Of a DNA stretch of 64,000 nucleotides, positions 25,612-38,300 are shown one piece after another (within the stretch, counting starts at the first letter, position 1; each line of letters begins with the position of its first letter). The notes under the pieces were generated by a model that was given only the letters and a program-made list of their open reading frames with translations, made no database searches and was not told the origin of the DNA. Source of the DNA: Haemonchus contortus. Taxonomy: Eukaryota > Nematoda > Chromadorea > Rhabditida > Trichostrongylidae. The DNA is taken from positions 2,872,781 to 2,936,780 of the forward strand of contig LS997563.1 in assembly GCA_000469685.2 (NCBI GenBank). The letters run 5' to 3'. The translations under genes and the position numbers were made by a program.

Positions 25612-26380
25612 ATCACTAGTAGTGAGAGGAGGTGAACGAAGACTGAATGGGGCAGCAAACGGGAGCTCCGCCTCCTTTCACTCCCTCAACCATTCCCTCT
25701 ACTGCATTAAGTACCTTCGTCAGCATAATGGTCACACCCACAACTTCTCTGGCGTACCTAACGGTTGCGGTAGCAGTGGGACGAAACATTCACCCAGAGA
25801 GCAGTGGGACGGGAGCGGCGAACTGTGCGGCGGGATTCATGGGGAAATGACCCTGGCGTCTATCATTGGGGCACAAGCAGGCCTTGCCCAATTTACTTTA
25901 AACCTGCGCCCCAGGGACAGGGGCCAGAGTCACGAATTTGTGCATCACGAATTTTGTGCCCGTACATCCAGAGTGGGGCGACTGTACCCATACCGGCGGC
26001 AGCTGCAGGCGGACTAGAGCAGCACAGCGTATAGGTTAGGCGACTGTAGCGACTATACAGGAACAATTTCCCTATGCAATGTGATAAGGTGATAGAGGAA
26101 GGAAGGAACGTCGTCGAATCATGATGACAATGAATATTACTGATAACAAAAATAACAATGAAAAGCGTGGTGATGACTAGATGATGAACACACACACACA
26201 CACAGTCACATGACGAGAGAGGTGACATGGGCGAAAAGCAAAATTAGCATACAAACACAAAGAGACGTGGGTAGAAGGAAGAAAATGAAATAACTGTGAA
26301 TGAAAGATGATCTCAGATCTAGTTGGAATAGGACGATGACTGGTTGACGACAAGTAACGGCGGACTATGCGATGCTATCT

Positions 26381-29300
26381 CTACCACACCCGACACTTGT
26401 GACGAGGATTCATCGGTGATCCCACAGGACAGTTGAAGGCGTTAGCGAAGTCCAAACTGTTCGATAATGGACCTTTCACCCTGAAATGAATAGCAGTAAG
26501 ACACACTCTACCTTCGGAATTCAGTGCTTGGATCTCGAATTTCTCTTTTTTTTTCCTTTTTTTCCTTTTCTTTCTCCTTTTCCCGAGCCATTCCCGAGCT
26601 CAAATAGCCGAAACGAATACTTTGAATAATGAGTGCCCTTACAAAGTTCAAAGGTTGGAATGTAATGACCGCATCTGAGGTTGGCCTATTCACTTTCTTG
26701 GCAAACCCAACGCCCACCTGATTGGACCGGGTGAGTGCTCCGACGTCCGCAGCTTCCGCACAGCTTCCTTGTCGTTCATCGTTCCGCACCAAATCTGGAA
26801 CCAAGGAATTTAAGCTCCACACAGAAGTCATCATTTCCCAGAAGATTCCCTGGAAGGAAACAGAGAAAGAGAATTTGACGAGTTCACCACATACCTGGGC
26901 ATAATTTAGGAAGAACAGTTGATCATGTGTCAGGTTCACTCCGGGCAGTCGTGGTGGATGTCGATGCGACTGCTGGTACTTTTTGTAAGCCCTGAAAAAA
27001 GGAGTTGTTCCGGCAATTTCTCTTGATCAAGAGCGAATTGTATCTTTCACAGAGCCGTTCATGGGAAAACTGCTTCTTCAGATTATCTGAAAACCTGATT
27101 AGGGTGTTGACTTGATTCATGGAAACAAATTTTTGAAAACAAGCTTTTGAGAGTCCAGTGCGTGATTACTCTGAGGTATCCAATTCAAGTGAAACAATGG
27201 AAGTTATGCTGAATAATGAATGAGAATAATAAAATCAAATGGCGAACAAAGCGAGAAAATAAGCCGATTTCGAGAAATAAAAGCCCCAGAAAAGTTTCCA
27301 GAAAAGTTTCAAGAAGGGGAAGGGGAAGTGATGCACGAGTTTGCGCGTCTGTAACCGTCCGAATGTCTCCCACATGAGCGTACTATTCACCGGCGTTCAT
27401 ATACTTCATTGTGAGTGGTGTAGCCTTGACAGGACCCTCCCAATGCGACCACTTTTGGGTATGTACGTCGGTCAAGCCTATTTAGAAGTCTTCATAGCGT
27501 CCCGTCGGAGTCGTTCTCCGATCCGACAATGTCTCATCTCTGAGGGCCACAACTTCATCCTAGAAGGAAATTTCAAAAACCGTTTCAATCGTGAGAGTCA
27601 CGATAAAAGGAAGAACTCTGGTTCTGGGGACGGGACTGAATCCGCCCTCATAAACAGCGGAACATTGCGGGCTTTCATTGTCTCAGTACATAGAAGAGAT
27701 GGTGACGCCAGCCTTCACTTTTCGGGTAATGTTTCGGCGAGAAAAAGAAATGTTCATTCGATGATTTCAAAGTAATTCTCAAAAACAAAAACAAATCTAG
27801 TTGTAGGTAAAATTGTAGTTCAATCGAACTGGTTCAGTTGTAGCTATAATTCATGGAAGGCTAAGCTTGGTCAATACTAGTAATCATAAACACACCACCC
27901 GCTGACTTTCTTCGTCGCTGTGATCAAAATCCCCCGAAAGCAGGCAGAAAGCGAAAGCTTATTTATTGACCTAGATATGAAAAAGGGTTTGGCGTCGTGT
28001 AGCACATTCAATGTTGCCAGAATCGCCCAAAGACTTCGCTTGGGAAAAGGAACCAAGGTGGATATCAAACCAGGTGAAAGAATGGATGTGAGACATTTAG
28101 TTTTGTTTACCTTGGCAGAGGGCAAACCAAGAAAGATGATAAGCACGTCCATTTCATATACAGGTCCTTTTAGGACCGATCGAAGCTGTCGAGCAAAGGT
28201 TGGATTCACATCGTGTGACTTAAAACACCAGCTACAATTTGAGAGAGATTTTATTCATAATTATATTATTTTTTTATTTTATCTTGAGAGAGAGATGAGT
28301 TTTCTCCTCAATGATTCTCGAGCGATGGGAAGCGTTGGATGGGCGACTAGAATGGTGTACTAAAAGTGATTATACTTCAGCTGTTACGTTACTTGTTCAG
28401 GAATGGAGTCCATTGAGGAGACTTGATCTGAGCATGCATTATCAAGCCTCGGTTCATGAACAATCAGAAAATCTAGGAAGAAGAATGGTCTTCAGACAAA
28501 AAACGTTCATGTTATTTTTTTCATACTCCTTAACGGGTCTGGTAACAAGTGACCGTTTCCGAAGGGATGGAAGGTTTGGGTGGCTAGAGCGCTTACGATC
28601 GGACATGATTTGATACTCTGACCGTATAGGTGGTAGAGCGCCGCTTGGCCCTACCTCCTTTTTCCGGGTCTTTAGCATTCATCAAAAAAATTCTACAAAA
28701 TTTTTTCATTAGCTTAATCCGAATCAGGGTTATTCATCAAAACCATAAACTCACTTATACGCCTGCTTAAGTCCTCCATTGTCTGCAATATTCTCTCCCT
28801 TAGTGCTTCTGCCATTGATTTTCATGGCGATTTGTTCCAGCATATAGTCGGAGTACTGTCGCTCGATACATTCGGCCTTAACATCGAAGCGATCCTTCCG
28901 CTGCCAAATTTCATTCTACGAAAATACTCACCTTCTTTTCAAATTTCGAAATCGTCACATTATCCCACCACTGCCGAATATTGCCCAGATTGTCATAGAG
29001 ACGCCCTTAACAGATCTTTGGTACCCTTCGGCAGTCAGAAAATGACCATATGGCGAAGGATACCTCTGTCGTCGAAGCCGTGAGTAATCTCGTGACCAAT
29101 AACAACTCCAATTCCACCAAAATTCATAGATGACGGGAAATCTTTGCTGTAGAACACTGGTTGAAGGATTCCGGCAGGGAAAACTAAAGAAAAAACACTT
29201 CCTGGTCACAATCATCATTACCTTTTGTTCTACTGTCATATTTTTGTAAATATCCGACGTCTACAAAAACAATTAGTATCGTCGCCTTTACGCAATTCTT

Positions 29301-32300
29301 AGTATCCATCACGGATGAGCGAACTTTTACTAGCCAACAAATGATGTCTTTATCACTATTCATGCAAACGGATTGGAAAGTTCCCTTGTCCTTGTCCTTG
29401 TTTTTTATTCATTTGGTTCTTTGATTATGCAAATAGCACTTGCGCCCCCAAAGCCGGGCCAATAGAATTATTCAAATCAACCCAAACTTCCAGATTACAT
29501 CACAAAATATGAAGTCAATTGGCCCAGGCAAAGTTGTGTAAGCCATCAAGTAAAGCGCGAAGAAAGATATGGGCCCTGTTGGTCAATCACAAAAACATTT
29601 TACAAACTGAACTCATCATTGTGATACTAAAAAGGGTAATCAGCAGGTCAATGATGCCAGAAAAAGACTCCCGACAAGAGCAATGTTTCTTATTGAAACA
29701 TATACGTAGGTCGCCATTTATATTTCGGGATAAGAGATCAAAAATAAATAATAACATTGAAAATCGCTTTATTGTTTTCCAAAGTACTCCCCATTAAGAT
29801 CTGTACACTTTTGCATGTGTTTGAACCTATTGTCGGAGCACTTTCGCCACTCTGATTGAGGTATCTCCAAAACAGGCATTCTGAGCGCATCAATCGCTTC
29901 TTTGGATGTATAAAAACGTTGACCTCTCATTTTTTTTGACGTATTCGAATAAAAAGAAGTCATTCGGTGCCAAAACCACGGCTATAAGGCGGATCATTCA
30001 TCTGATAGATGTTTTGAGTGCTCAAAAATGCAGTTGTTTGAACCGATGTGTGAGAGCTCGCACTGTCGTAGTGAAGAGTTTTTTTTTTTGAACGAATTTT
30101 TTTGACAGTCAAATGTTCATGCAATGTTGAGTACATGCTGGTCCTACTAATGCCTGAGGTTGTCTCAATCTCACGTTAGGTCACATGACGGTCTTGCAAT
30201 ATTAATTTGCACAGAGCATCAATTGTTTCCGGAGCAACAACTAATCTTGGACGAGCTCCACAAAATTCGTCTTGGAGTGGACTGCGACCTCGGTTGAATT
30301 CACCATACCATCGGTAAACACTGGTCCTCGGTGGAGCTCCATCGCCAGAAATTGCACGGTTATTACATTGCCGAAAAAATAATCTCACGAAAATGTTCAC
30401 GATTTATCTCCATTTTTTGACCAAAATGAATCTTCAAAGTTAGTGCAAGCAACACAAATAGCACTCATATGTCAAAACTTTCTGAGTACGTACAACCTCA
30501 AAAATGTCAGTTTTTACGATAGAGCTGTCAGTTGCCAGATTGCAACACTAGGGTTGCCCACTCCCGAAATATAAAAGGCAACCCTCGGAATGGAATTTTT
30601 CAGATCTCTGATTCTCTTTGATCTGATTCCTGTGATCTAAGTTTTGAGCGGAAGTGGTGTAGTGGCAAGAGGCGCATTACACAAGCATGGTCACGGGTTG
30701 GAATCCCGGATTGATACCCGTCTAGATTTACCACGCCTTCTATCCCTCTGTGATCGCTTAATTGGTACCAGAGTCGTCTTGGAAGATAAAAGCTCTGCCT
30801 CCAACATCGTCTGGCCACCGCAATCTATTGCATGGGCCGCATACGCATTCAATGCACTCCCACGCAGTAACACTGTTTTTTTCATTTTTTTTTTTCGAAA
30901 ATGTGATCTGTGTATTTGCTACGAAAGGTTTGCAAGCCCTCAGTACGGCGTACCATCACAAAAACTTGCCTGGAATCTAACTTATGCGCGTGGGACCTGT
31001 GTTACTTTGACTATTCACTGCCAATTCAAATAGCGAAAGTTTTTGCTAATATATTCTTAGAAACATTCTATTCTTCGTCCAAGCCCTTATAAAAGCAGAC
31101 ATACCATTAAATTGCTTCTGTTGCGATGTATTTCAGCCTTAGATTAATTGTTAAGCCAATTAGGCCAATTTTCTTTCGCCTCAGAACTTCACATCTTAAT
31201 AACAACTGTGGAGTAAGTCGAATAATGGGGCAAAGCAAAGGCCTTATAGGAATGGTCGTAAAGTCATTCGGAGGTATCATTCAAAGTAAGTGAAGGGTCT
31301 TTACGTCATAATTACAACAAGCGTAATTCTTCATAACACACTTTCAGGCAACTCCCCTATGGCTCTATCGAAGCAGCTTCAATGGCGGAGCAGGGAAATC
31401 GCATAAAATGTCGCTCAAGCCTGCTATCTATGAACAAGCCACCTTTTTTCCAACAACACGATTTTCAACGCGAAGTGGGGTTGCGACTGAAACGGATTCA
31501 AGCGAGCAATAGGGCCGTTCAATTGCTCTGAGTAACAAAGTAACAATGGCAAATTACTAACTTCGGTTCGGTTTTCGAGCATAATGCATGTTTTGGGGAT
31601 ATGTTTGTTCAACACTAGCACATTCATAAGAATGCTTGGTGCCTGAGCGGTGGAGTAACAATGAACGAGATCAACCTTATCTGCACACGCCGAAATAGAA
31701 GAAAGTCTTTTGAAGACGCTCGTGCGTTCTAAGGCCCAGGCATAGGTTCAGATTATCCGCTGGTGAATTCGGCAATCAAGCTAAAGTTGGTGAAGCAAGG
31801 GAAGGAAACCAAAATTTCTCGATTCTTCACGTGGGAAAAATGAAATACCCAACCGCAGCTTCAAGCTTTGTTATGGATATGCGAAATCGTATAAATCACC
31901 AGAAAAAGTAGATAGCCCACAAGGAATGGATATCCGCTGAGGAGTTACTCAAGATTATGCTCAGAAGATATTTAGCAGGACTGATTGGAAAGAACATACA
32001 GGAAAGCTTTGGATAGATGAAAGGATACGTATGGAACTATCCAATAAGATAAAGGAAATGAGCTCAAGGAAGCAATAAGCAGATATCATGAACTGGATTG
32101 TCTGGTTCAAAGGTTTTGCTGTCATGACAAAAAATCTGGATGACGCGGAAATGAGAAGCTCAACAGGCTGCTTGGCTGCAAACGGCAATTGAAAACCTTT
32201 AGGACATCGTTATCGAATTGAAAGGTAACCCAACCAACTTCACTACACCCATCAAAGAGTGATGGCAAACTCTTGCGAACGATGACGAATAGAGTGGATG

Positions 32301-35300
32301 GTTCCCTGAACACTATTGAAACATTCTTAACCCGTGTAATCCGTATAGAGACTACGTCCTTCATATCATGTGTTTTCTACAGCAATTGCGCTTGTTATCT
32401 ATGCCAGTATAACGCCAGATGAGACAGCCGGAGCTGTTCGATGTCTTCTGAACGGAAAATTATTTAGGAATAAAGAAATCAGTAGAATCATGAGAGCGGA
32501 TGACAGTTTGATCGCGGAGAAGCTCTTGAAATTGTATAGTCGTTGTTGGAAAGAAGAAGTCCTAGAAGACTGGCGAAGAAGAGTGATGGTGAAGATTCCT
32601 CAAAGTAATCTTGTCAGAGGTCAGAATAGCGAAAGTTGGGGTTGGGGGGGGGGGGGGCTTTTTCCTTCTGAATCAGGAAAATCAGTGTCGGGTCGCACTG
32701 TTGTAACGACTCCGTGACACGATCGAGGCGTTTTGGCAGCTTACTCAGGAATCTCCGTTCATCTTCCTGTGCAACAATGCGCTCAGGTCACAGGGTTTTT
32801 CGGAGTTGCGATGGGAATGCAGCGAGGATGTGTCCTTGCACCGATTCTGTTCAAAATCTTCCTAGACTTCATATGAGGAAAAATGCAGCAAATAGCGGCA
32901 GGCGTCCGTTGGTTTGATTTGAAAGGCTCCCAAAGTTGTATTCTACTGATGACATTTCCATTCTCGTTGAGAGAGAAGAACCTCAACATGTCACCGATAG
33001 TCCCAACGAAGAAGTGAACATGATAGGGTTACGTATTAACGCCGGTAAGTCAAGCCATAAAAATTGGCCTAGCCTGCACTCAGATACATCCAGATGAGAC
33101 ATAATGTAAGTAATGCCTAAATGTTCGAATAATTTGTAGGTCATTATATGGACTGTGGTCAGCTGAAAACAAATGTATGAATGTTTGGCTTGAAAAAGAC
33201 TTCCAAAAGGGTGAGATGCTCCGGAAGTTCATATGTGTCATATAATTTCTTTAGAGTAGCCTCATTATCTTTAGCTTTTACTTACAGTTGTTTTCTCTCT
33301 TCCGTTATAGTTGCTAAGGCGATTCTCATTCGGTTATGTACTTTTGCCCAAAGTAACAACATCCTGCTGAAGAGAAAGGACTGCTGGCGAACTAAGCTAA
33401 ACAATGGATCCTCTGAGCAGGAAATCAAAGAAATATGCGAACCATTAGGCCTTGTTTGTTACTTTGGCTCTTTCTCTGAACTTTTATGGGCATGTAAACA
33501 TCCAAAGTTGCTTGGTAGGGCTCACATGTGAAACTCCATAAGAAGTAAGGAACTCACTGATCTCATTAGTATTGGGGCTGTAGAACGCATTCACAAGTGC
33601 TGCTCCAGCCACCCATCTGAAAAATCGTGGACTTTGCTTAGGAATGAGTACCCTAGGGAGGTCGAAATATTTTGCTGTCCAGGAAGTTTGCAACGCTTTT
33701 GTTTCGACAATCGCTAACTTCAAAAGCGAATGGCGCTTTTGAATCTCTTGTATGTGATGTTTTCGATAGTAATTCACATCAGTGTAACAGGCCCACGTGA
33801 ATTAGCGACAACACTTGAAATCTGAAATCGCAAACCTACCTTCGCAACTCTGCCAATGGCTTTCGCAAAGTTCTTCCGACATGAGTACTTCACGTACGGC
33901 GAGAACCAGACGGAGCTTGCGCATCAACATTGCCGAGTCACTGCTCCTCCGTTCAAACAGAAACGTTTCATTGGCTGCGATAATGAAAGGGAATGCAACT
34001 GAGTCCTCTATGTTAGCTCTTCAAGTATGTGCCAGTGGCGCCCGAAAGGCCAACATAGATTCCCAGTAGGAGAAGGTTCTCTCACTCTGTTAGTAACATT
34101 GTGATCGATGTTCAATACGAGTACTTGGAGGGCCGCCTCGCTGCGATAGCAACTTCTGTTCCAATCAGCTGCAGTGTGGTTGACACACTCTTTCAGAAAT
34201 ACTCAAAGCGCTAGAAACCTGAAACCACATGATAGTGCTCCTATGTAACAGTCCTCCTATGCTCCAGAAACTGGGGCCCAGGCTAGAAGGTAGGTACTAT
34301 TTGTCCACCAAACTCTCAGGACCTGATACCATCTGACTGCCATTTGTTTCGAGTTCAAAGCGGCACGCTCGAAATAAGTAGTTCGATTATTAGGGTCGAA
34401 TCGAAACTGAGGTAGCCAACTTTTCAGCATGCAGCCTTTGAACATCTGGATCGAGAAGCCGGCCAAGGAGATGAATGGAATTTATCGGCAATAATGGATC
34501 TAGATCATTGTCGACGTTGTATACCGATTAATGAAAAAGTATTTCTGAGTGTTTTTTGCTGACGGTGTCGCAAACTTCTTGGACAGCCCAATATGCATTG
34601 CAAATGGCTCGCACTAGCGGAAGTATACTTGCAATTAGTGTTTCTAGCAGAAGTGATGAAGACCGAAGCAAAAGTGGCAAAGCTTCACCGTTCTCTATCC
34701 ACTGGTTGAGCTATCCGTTCCAGTACGTCTCGTTGGTACTGCTCATAGAACTGGAATTTGGTCTTGTAGTAGCCACCGTCATATACCTAAAATCTAAGCA
34801 TAGTCGACAAGTCAGCCGGAGAAATCAAAAAACTGACCTTAAATAACCTATATTCATGATCCACTGACTTGGAGTCGTTCAGATAGTCAGGATAGCCAAT
34901 TTTCTGCTTCATTGTACGCACCTAGGCATAAAATATGATGGGATCTCTGCCTGCGATGATATAAATAGACGGGCTCGTACCTTCTGCTTTGCAAACTCTT
35001 TCGTCTCTTCAGTTAGCCAATCTTCGGAAACGAGCAGATCGACAAATGCTTCCATAATGAGGCTAATCATCTCCTCAACCTAAGTGAATGAAACATGCAT
35101 CATGCGTGTAAGTGGAAGGGCGGAAGGGTCCGAGCTGTTTTTTCAATTCTATTTTTGGAAAAACCCTTGAATACTTGCCGTCCTTCTGAAGACTCCCGCT
35201 GTTCAACCACATAAACCATTCCAGGGGATCCCTGTTTTGCAGCATTACGCTAGCCCCTGGATCACGTGCTCCATACTGCCCAAAGCGATCTGTCGTAATA

Positions 35301-38300
35301 ATAAACAAACCGCTCACATCACCCTCGTAGTAATAGGATGTGAAGCTGTCTTGGCTATCAGCCAATATTTTTTGGAACTGTTGACGTTGTTGTTGTTCTC
35401 CCACTTCATTTTCATCAAGAAGCTGCGGTAAAGATGCCCAAGTAGTAAAAAAATGGTTTGACGTTTTTCATTCCAGAAAAAATATTCAAAGAATAATAAA
35501 GCCGAATTGGACGGAGGCGGTATACTGTCAAGTGGCGCTCTTCACAAACGCGCGGTCGCGAGTTCGAATCCCGGTGGTTCCAGACGCGTCTGGGAGGATA
35601 AAAGCATTAACTTGTACATTGGCTGGCCGCCGCAAGTCATTGCACAGGCCACATACCCATTCTGTACGCTACCACGATACTGAGTGTCAGTCGAATGCGT
35701 GGGTGCATCCCTCAGATGGGATTGATTAACGCCGCAAGACTCTATCCTTTGCCATTAATAAATCTGAATAAATTAGAAACCGCGTGGTAGCCCATTGTGG
35801 GCCAGATGGTTTTTGAGGCTGGCTGCTCGTAATTTATAAAGCTCATTCGACCCAAACGAAGATTTCCTGACGGTCTCGGCACTCTGACAGATGCTTAGTC
35901 ACGTGGAGGTGTGATAGATAACCCGAATAGGACAACCCGTGAAGCAATACCAGACCGTTCTAGAGAAACTTAACATTCCCATTACCTACTCACCGTCTTT
36001 TTCCCTATTTTCCAGAATTTTTCAAACGCTAAAGCTGCCATAATGAGACGGACGTGTGCCGTTTCTAAGGTTGAACCTTCTGCCAGAGATTACAGACGAA
36101 TAGATGGGGATTTCGTCCTCAATCACATGAGCACGTTGTAATATTAATAGCACGATTAAACAAACCCATCGATTGATTGACATGACACAATAGGATGTGG
36201 TTCATAGTCACTAACCTTGCCATTCGGGGTACTTTTTGGGAAAACGCACATGCCCCAAGTAGAATACATTTTTCAAATTTCCTTCCGAACAACGACAACG
36301 AATAGTTGTTATGGTTATGGTTATGGTTATTCCCCGCATATCGAAGAAGTTCGCAGCCAACGTTAAAAGGGAGCAGTCAGGGTGTATCTACGCCTACGCA
36401 TATTACCAGTGCGCAGCTCATCCTTACCTGCTTCTTGGCTTCATGATCAAAATGATGCTTAACGTAGATTGACGACGTCGCCATTGGCATCAGACTGTTT
36501 ATCCGCGTCACACAACCATGCCATCGCACCTTTTGCACGTTCATTACTGTAAAACTTGTCCATATTTCATCCACACGAAGACAGCAAATAAGGCAACCTA
36601 CAGTTAAGGGTTTTGTAGAACTTGAAAATGGTGAGGGCAAAAGGATCGGGTAGATCTCGTAGCATCGTCTTGAAGAACCAACACCATTCGAGGTAGTTCA
36701 CGACTCGCCTTAAAAAGTCTCCAGTTACTCGAAACCTTGACAACTTCGAAATTTAATCTGGGACTGCTGTTTACAATTCTTATTAGTTTTTGCTGAATTG
36801 TTCCTTCCGCGAATTTTCATTCTCGTTTATAGAATGATATAAAAGCTGCTTAATTCAACATAATTTAAAGATAACCTTTTCTCGAACTCAGGAAGCAACT
36901 TGTCAAGCCGTCGGAGAAACTCCACACCGTACACAACCACCTCAGCATTGTCATCGAACTGGATTTGGGTGCCATTCTGAAATCGGGCAAAAATAGCCAC
37001 TGCAGCAAAGACTGTTCGCAGTTCGTTTGTTCTCACACATTTGAAGCACGTTTTTCATAATATCAATTTACTATACTTTCATCTTTGAACGACGCCCAAC
37101 GTCCATAAATTTTTTAATTACCCACAATATCCAGAGAGAAGGGTTTTCGCTAAGCAATGTTCTCATATTTGTTCTGAAATTTCGTTATGTTTCGCTTTCA
37201 TTGATTGCACTTTCCTTTGCTGGGGAACACCGCTGGCAGCTTGCCACGGACGCTGCATATTTCAAAGCCCTGATCATGCAACGTCGTAAGTATCGCGGGT
37301 GTTAAGCCGAGATTGCACGCGCCGTCTTATGATCTTCCACAACAGTAGAGCAAATATCGGTTTCGCGTCCAAAGCGCGGGAAGCGCGGGTGTATATGACG
37401 GCAATACTCCGCTTAGGGTACGATACGTAAGTTCTTCCACTGACAAGGCTAGACACATTAACAGCTACGTGGGAGATCCCCCTGAGTGTATCGCTTGTTC
37501 CTTAACAAAATTTTGTCACAATTGCTCCAATTTATACCATCGCACCTTGCCAACACTCAGATGTTCCCGAGTTAGTTAATTAGTTGTTCCTGACATCAAA
37601 ATAGTGTGCCTCAATAGCTCTTATGTCATGGAATCATTCGACGTGGAAACATTGCGCATCTCCCCGGTAATCGTCATTTTATTTCTCGATCGGAACCCCT
37701 CCGGAAGCTTATTGCTGGCTGATCATTTTCTCACATTCTTCTCTCGCGGCGTCTCTTATCATCTCAGCGATGGAAATCCCTTATATCATTTTAGTAACTG
37801 ATATTTCTCACGTCATTCTAACTGAGGCAGCCTCTTATGTCATTTTTGGCTGAAGTGTTTTTTGCATCATTTTTTTAACTGTTGGAGTTATATCATTCTA
37901 ACGGTCTGAGTTCCATGCATCCTCATAACCGTAGAAGTCTTTTGCACTATTTACGTATTGATTGTTACACTGTTGTTCGTAATTGTTGATACCAGGTTTA
38001 ATTACCCAAGTTTGAAAGTGCGCCAATAAAGTCTCGTCAATATTGTTAAAGCGTGGCAGGAATATTGGTAACGACGACGATATCACACTTGCAACAACTT
38101 TAGTAAGTCTTATAAGGCGGGTTTCAAGACTACCACTGATGACACACCTTGCCAACACTCAGATGTTCCCGAGTTAGTTAGTTAGTTAGTTAGTTGTTCC
38201 TGACCTCGAAATAGTGTGCCTCAATAGCTCTTGTGTCATGGAATCATTCGACGTGGAAACTCTGTATGCCAACGTAAGTAATGTATCTGCTATGAAGGCA

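Noticed and set aside
25457..26017. Plus-strand ORF of 186 codons
   Set aside because: It has no recognisable domain, and its length is explained by local GC richness; other frames of the same stretch are also open.
27341..28363. Two plus-strand ORFs of 144 and 147 codons inside intron 18 of the M13 gene
   Set aside because: The opposite strand is also open over the second one, no family is recognised, and no splice or promoter signals were seen. Possibly repeat remnants.
28876..28931. A 16-bp intron between exons 17 and 18 using the TAG at 28916
   Set aside because: It is too short for an intron and adds 13 residues not found in the family. A 55-bp intron ending in AAG restores the usual length.
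30640..30720. Functional tRNA gene at the SINE head
   Set aside because: A and B boxes are present, but stems do not pair as a cloverleaf, and the head is followed by the SINE body found in other copies.
36307..36336. Telomere-like GGTTAT repeats
   Set aside because: Only about four units inside an intron, and not the nematode TTAGGC unit; a simple microsatellite.
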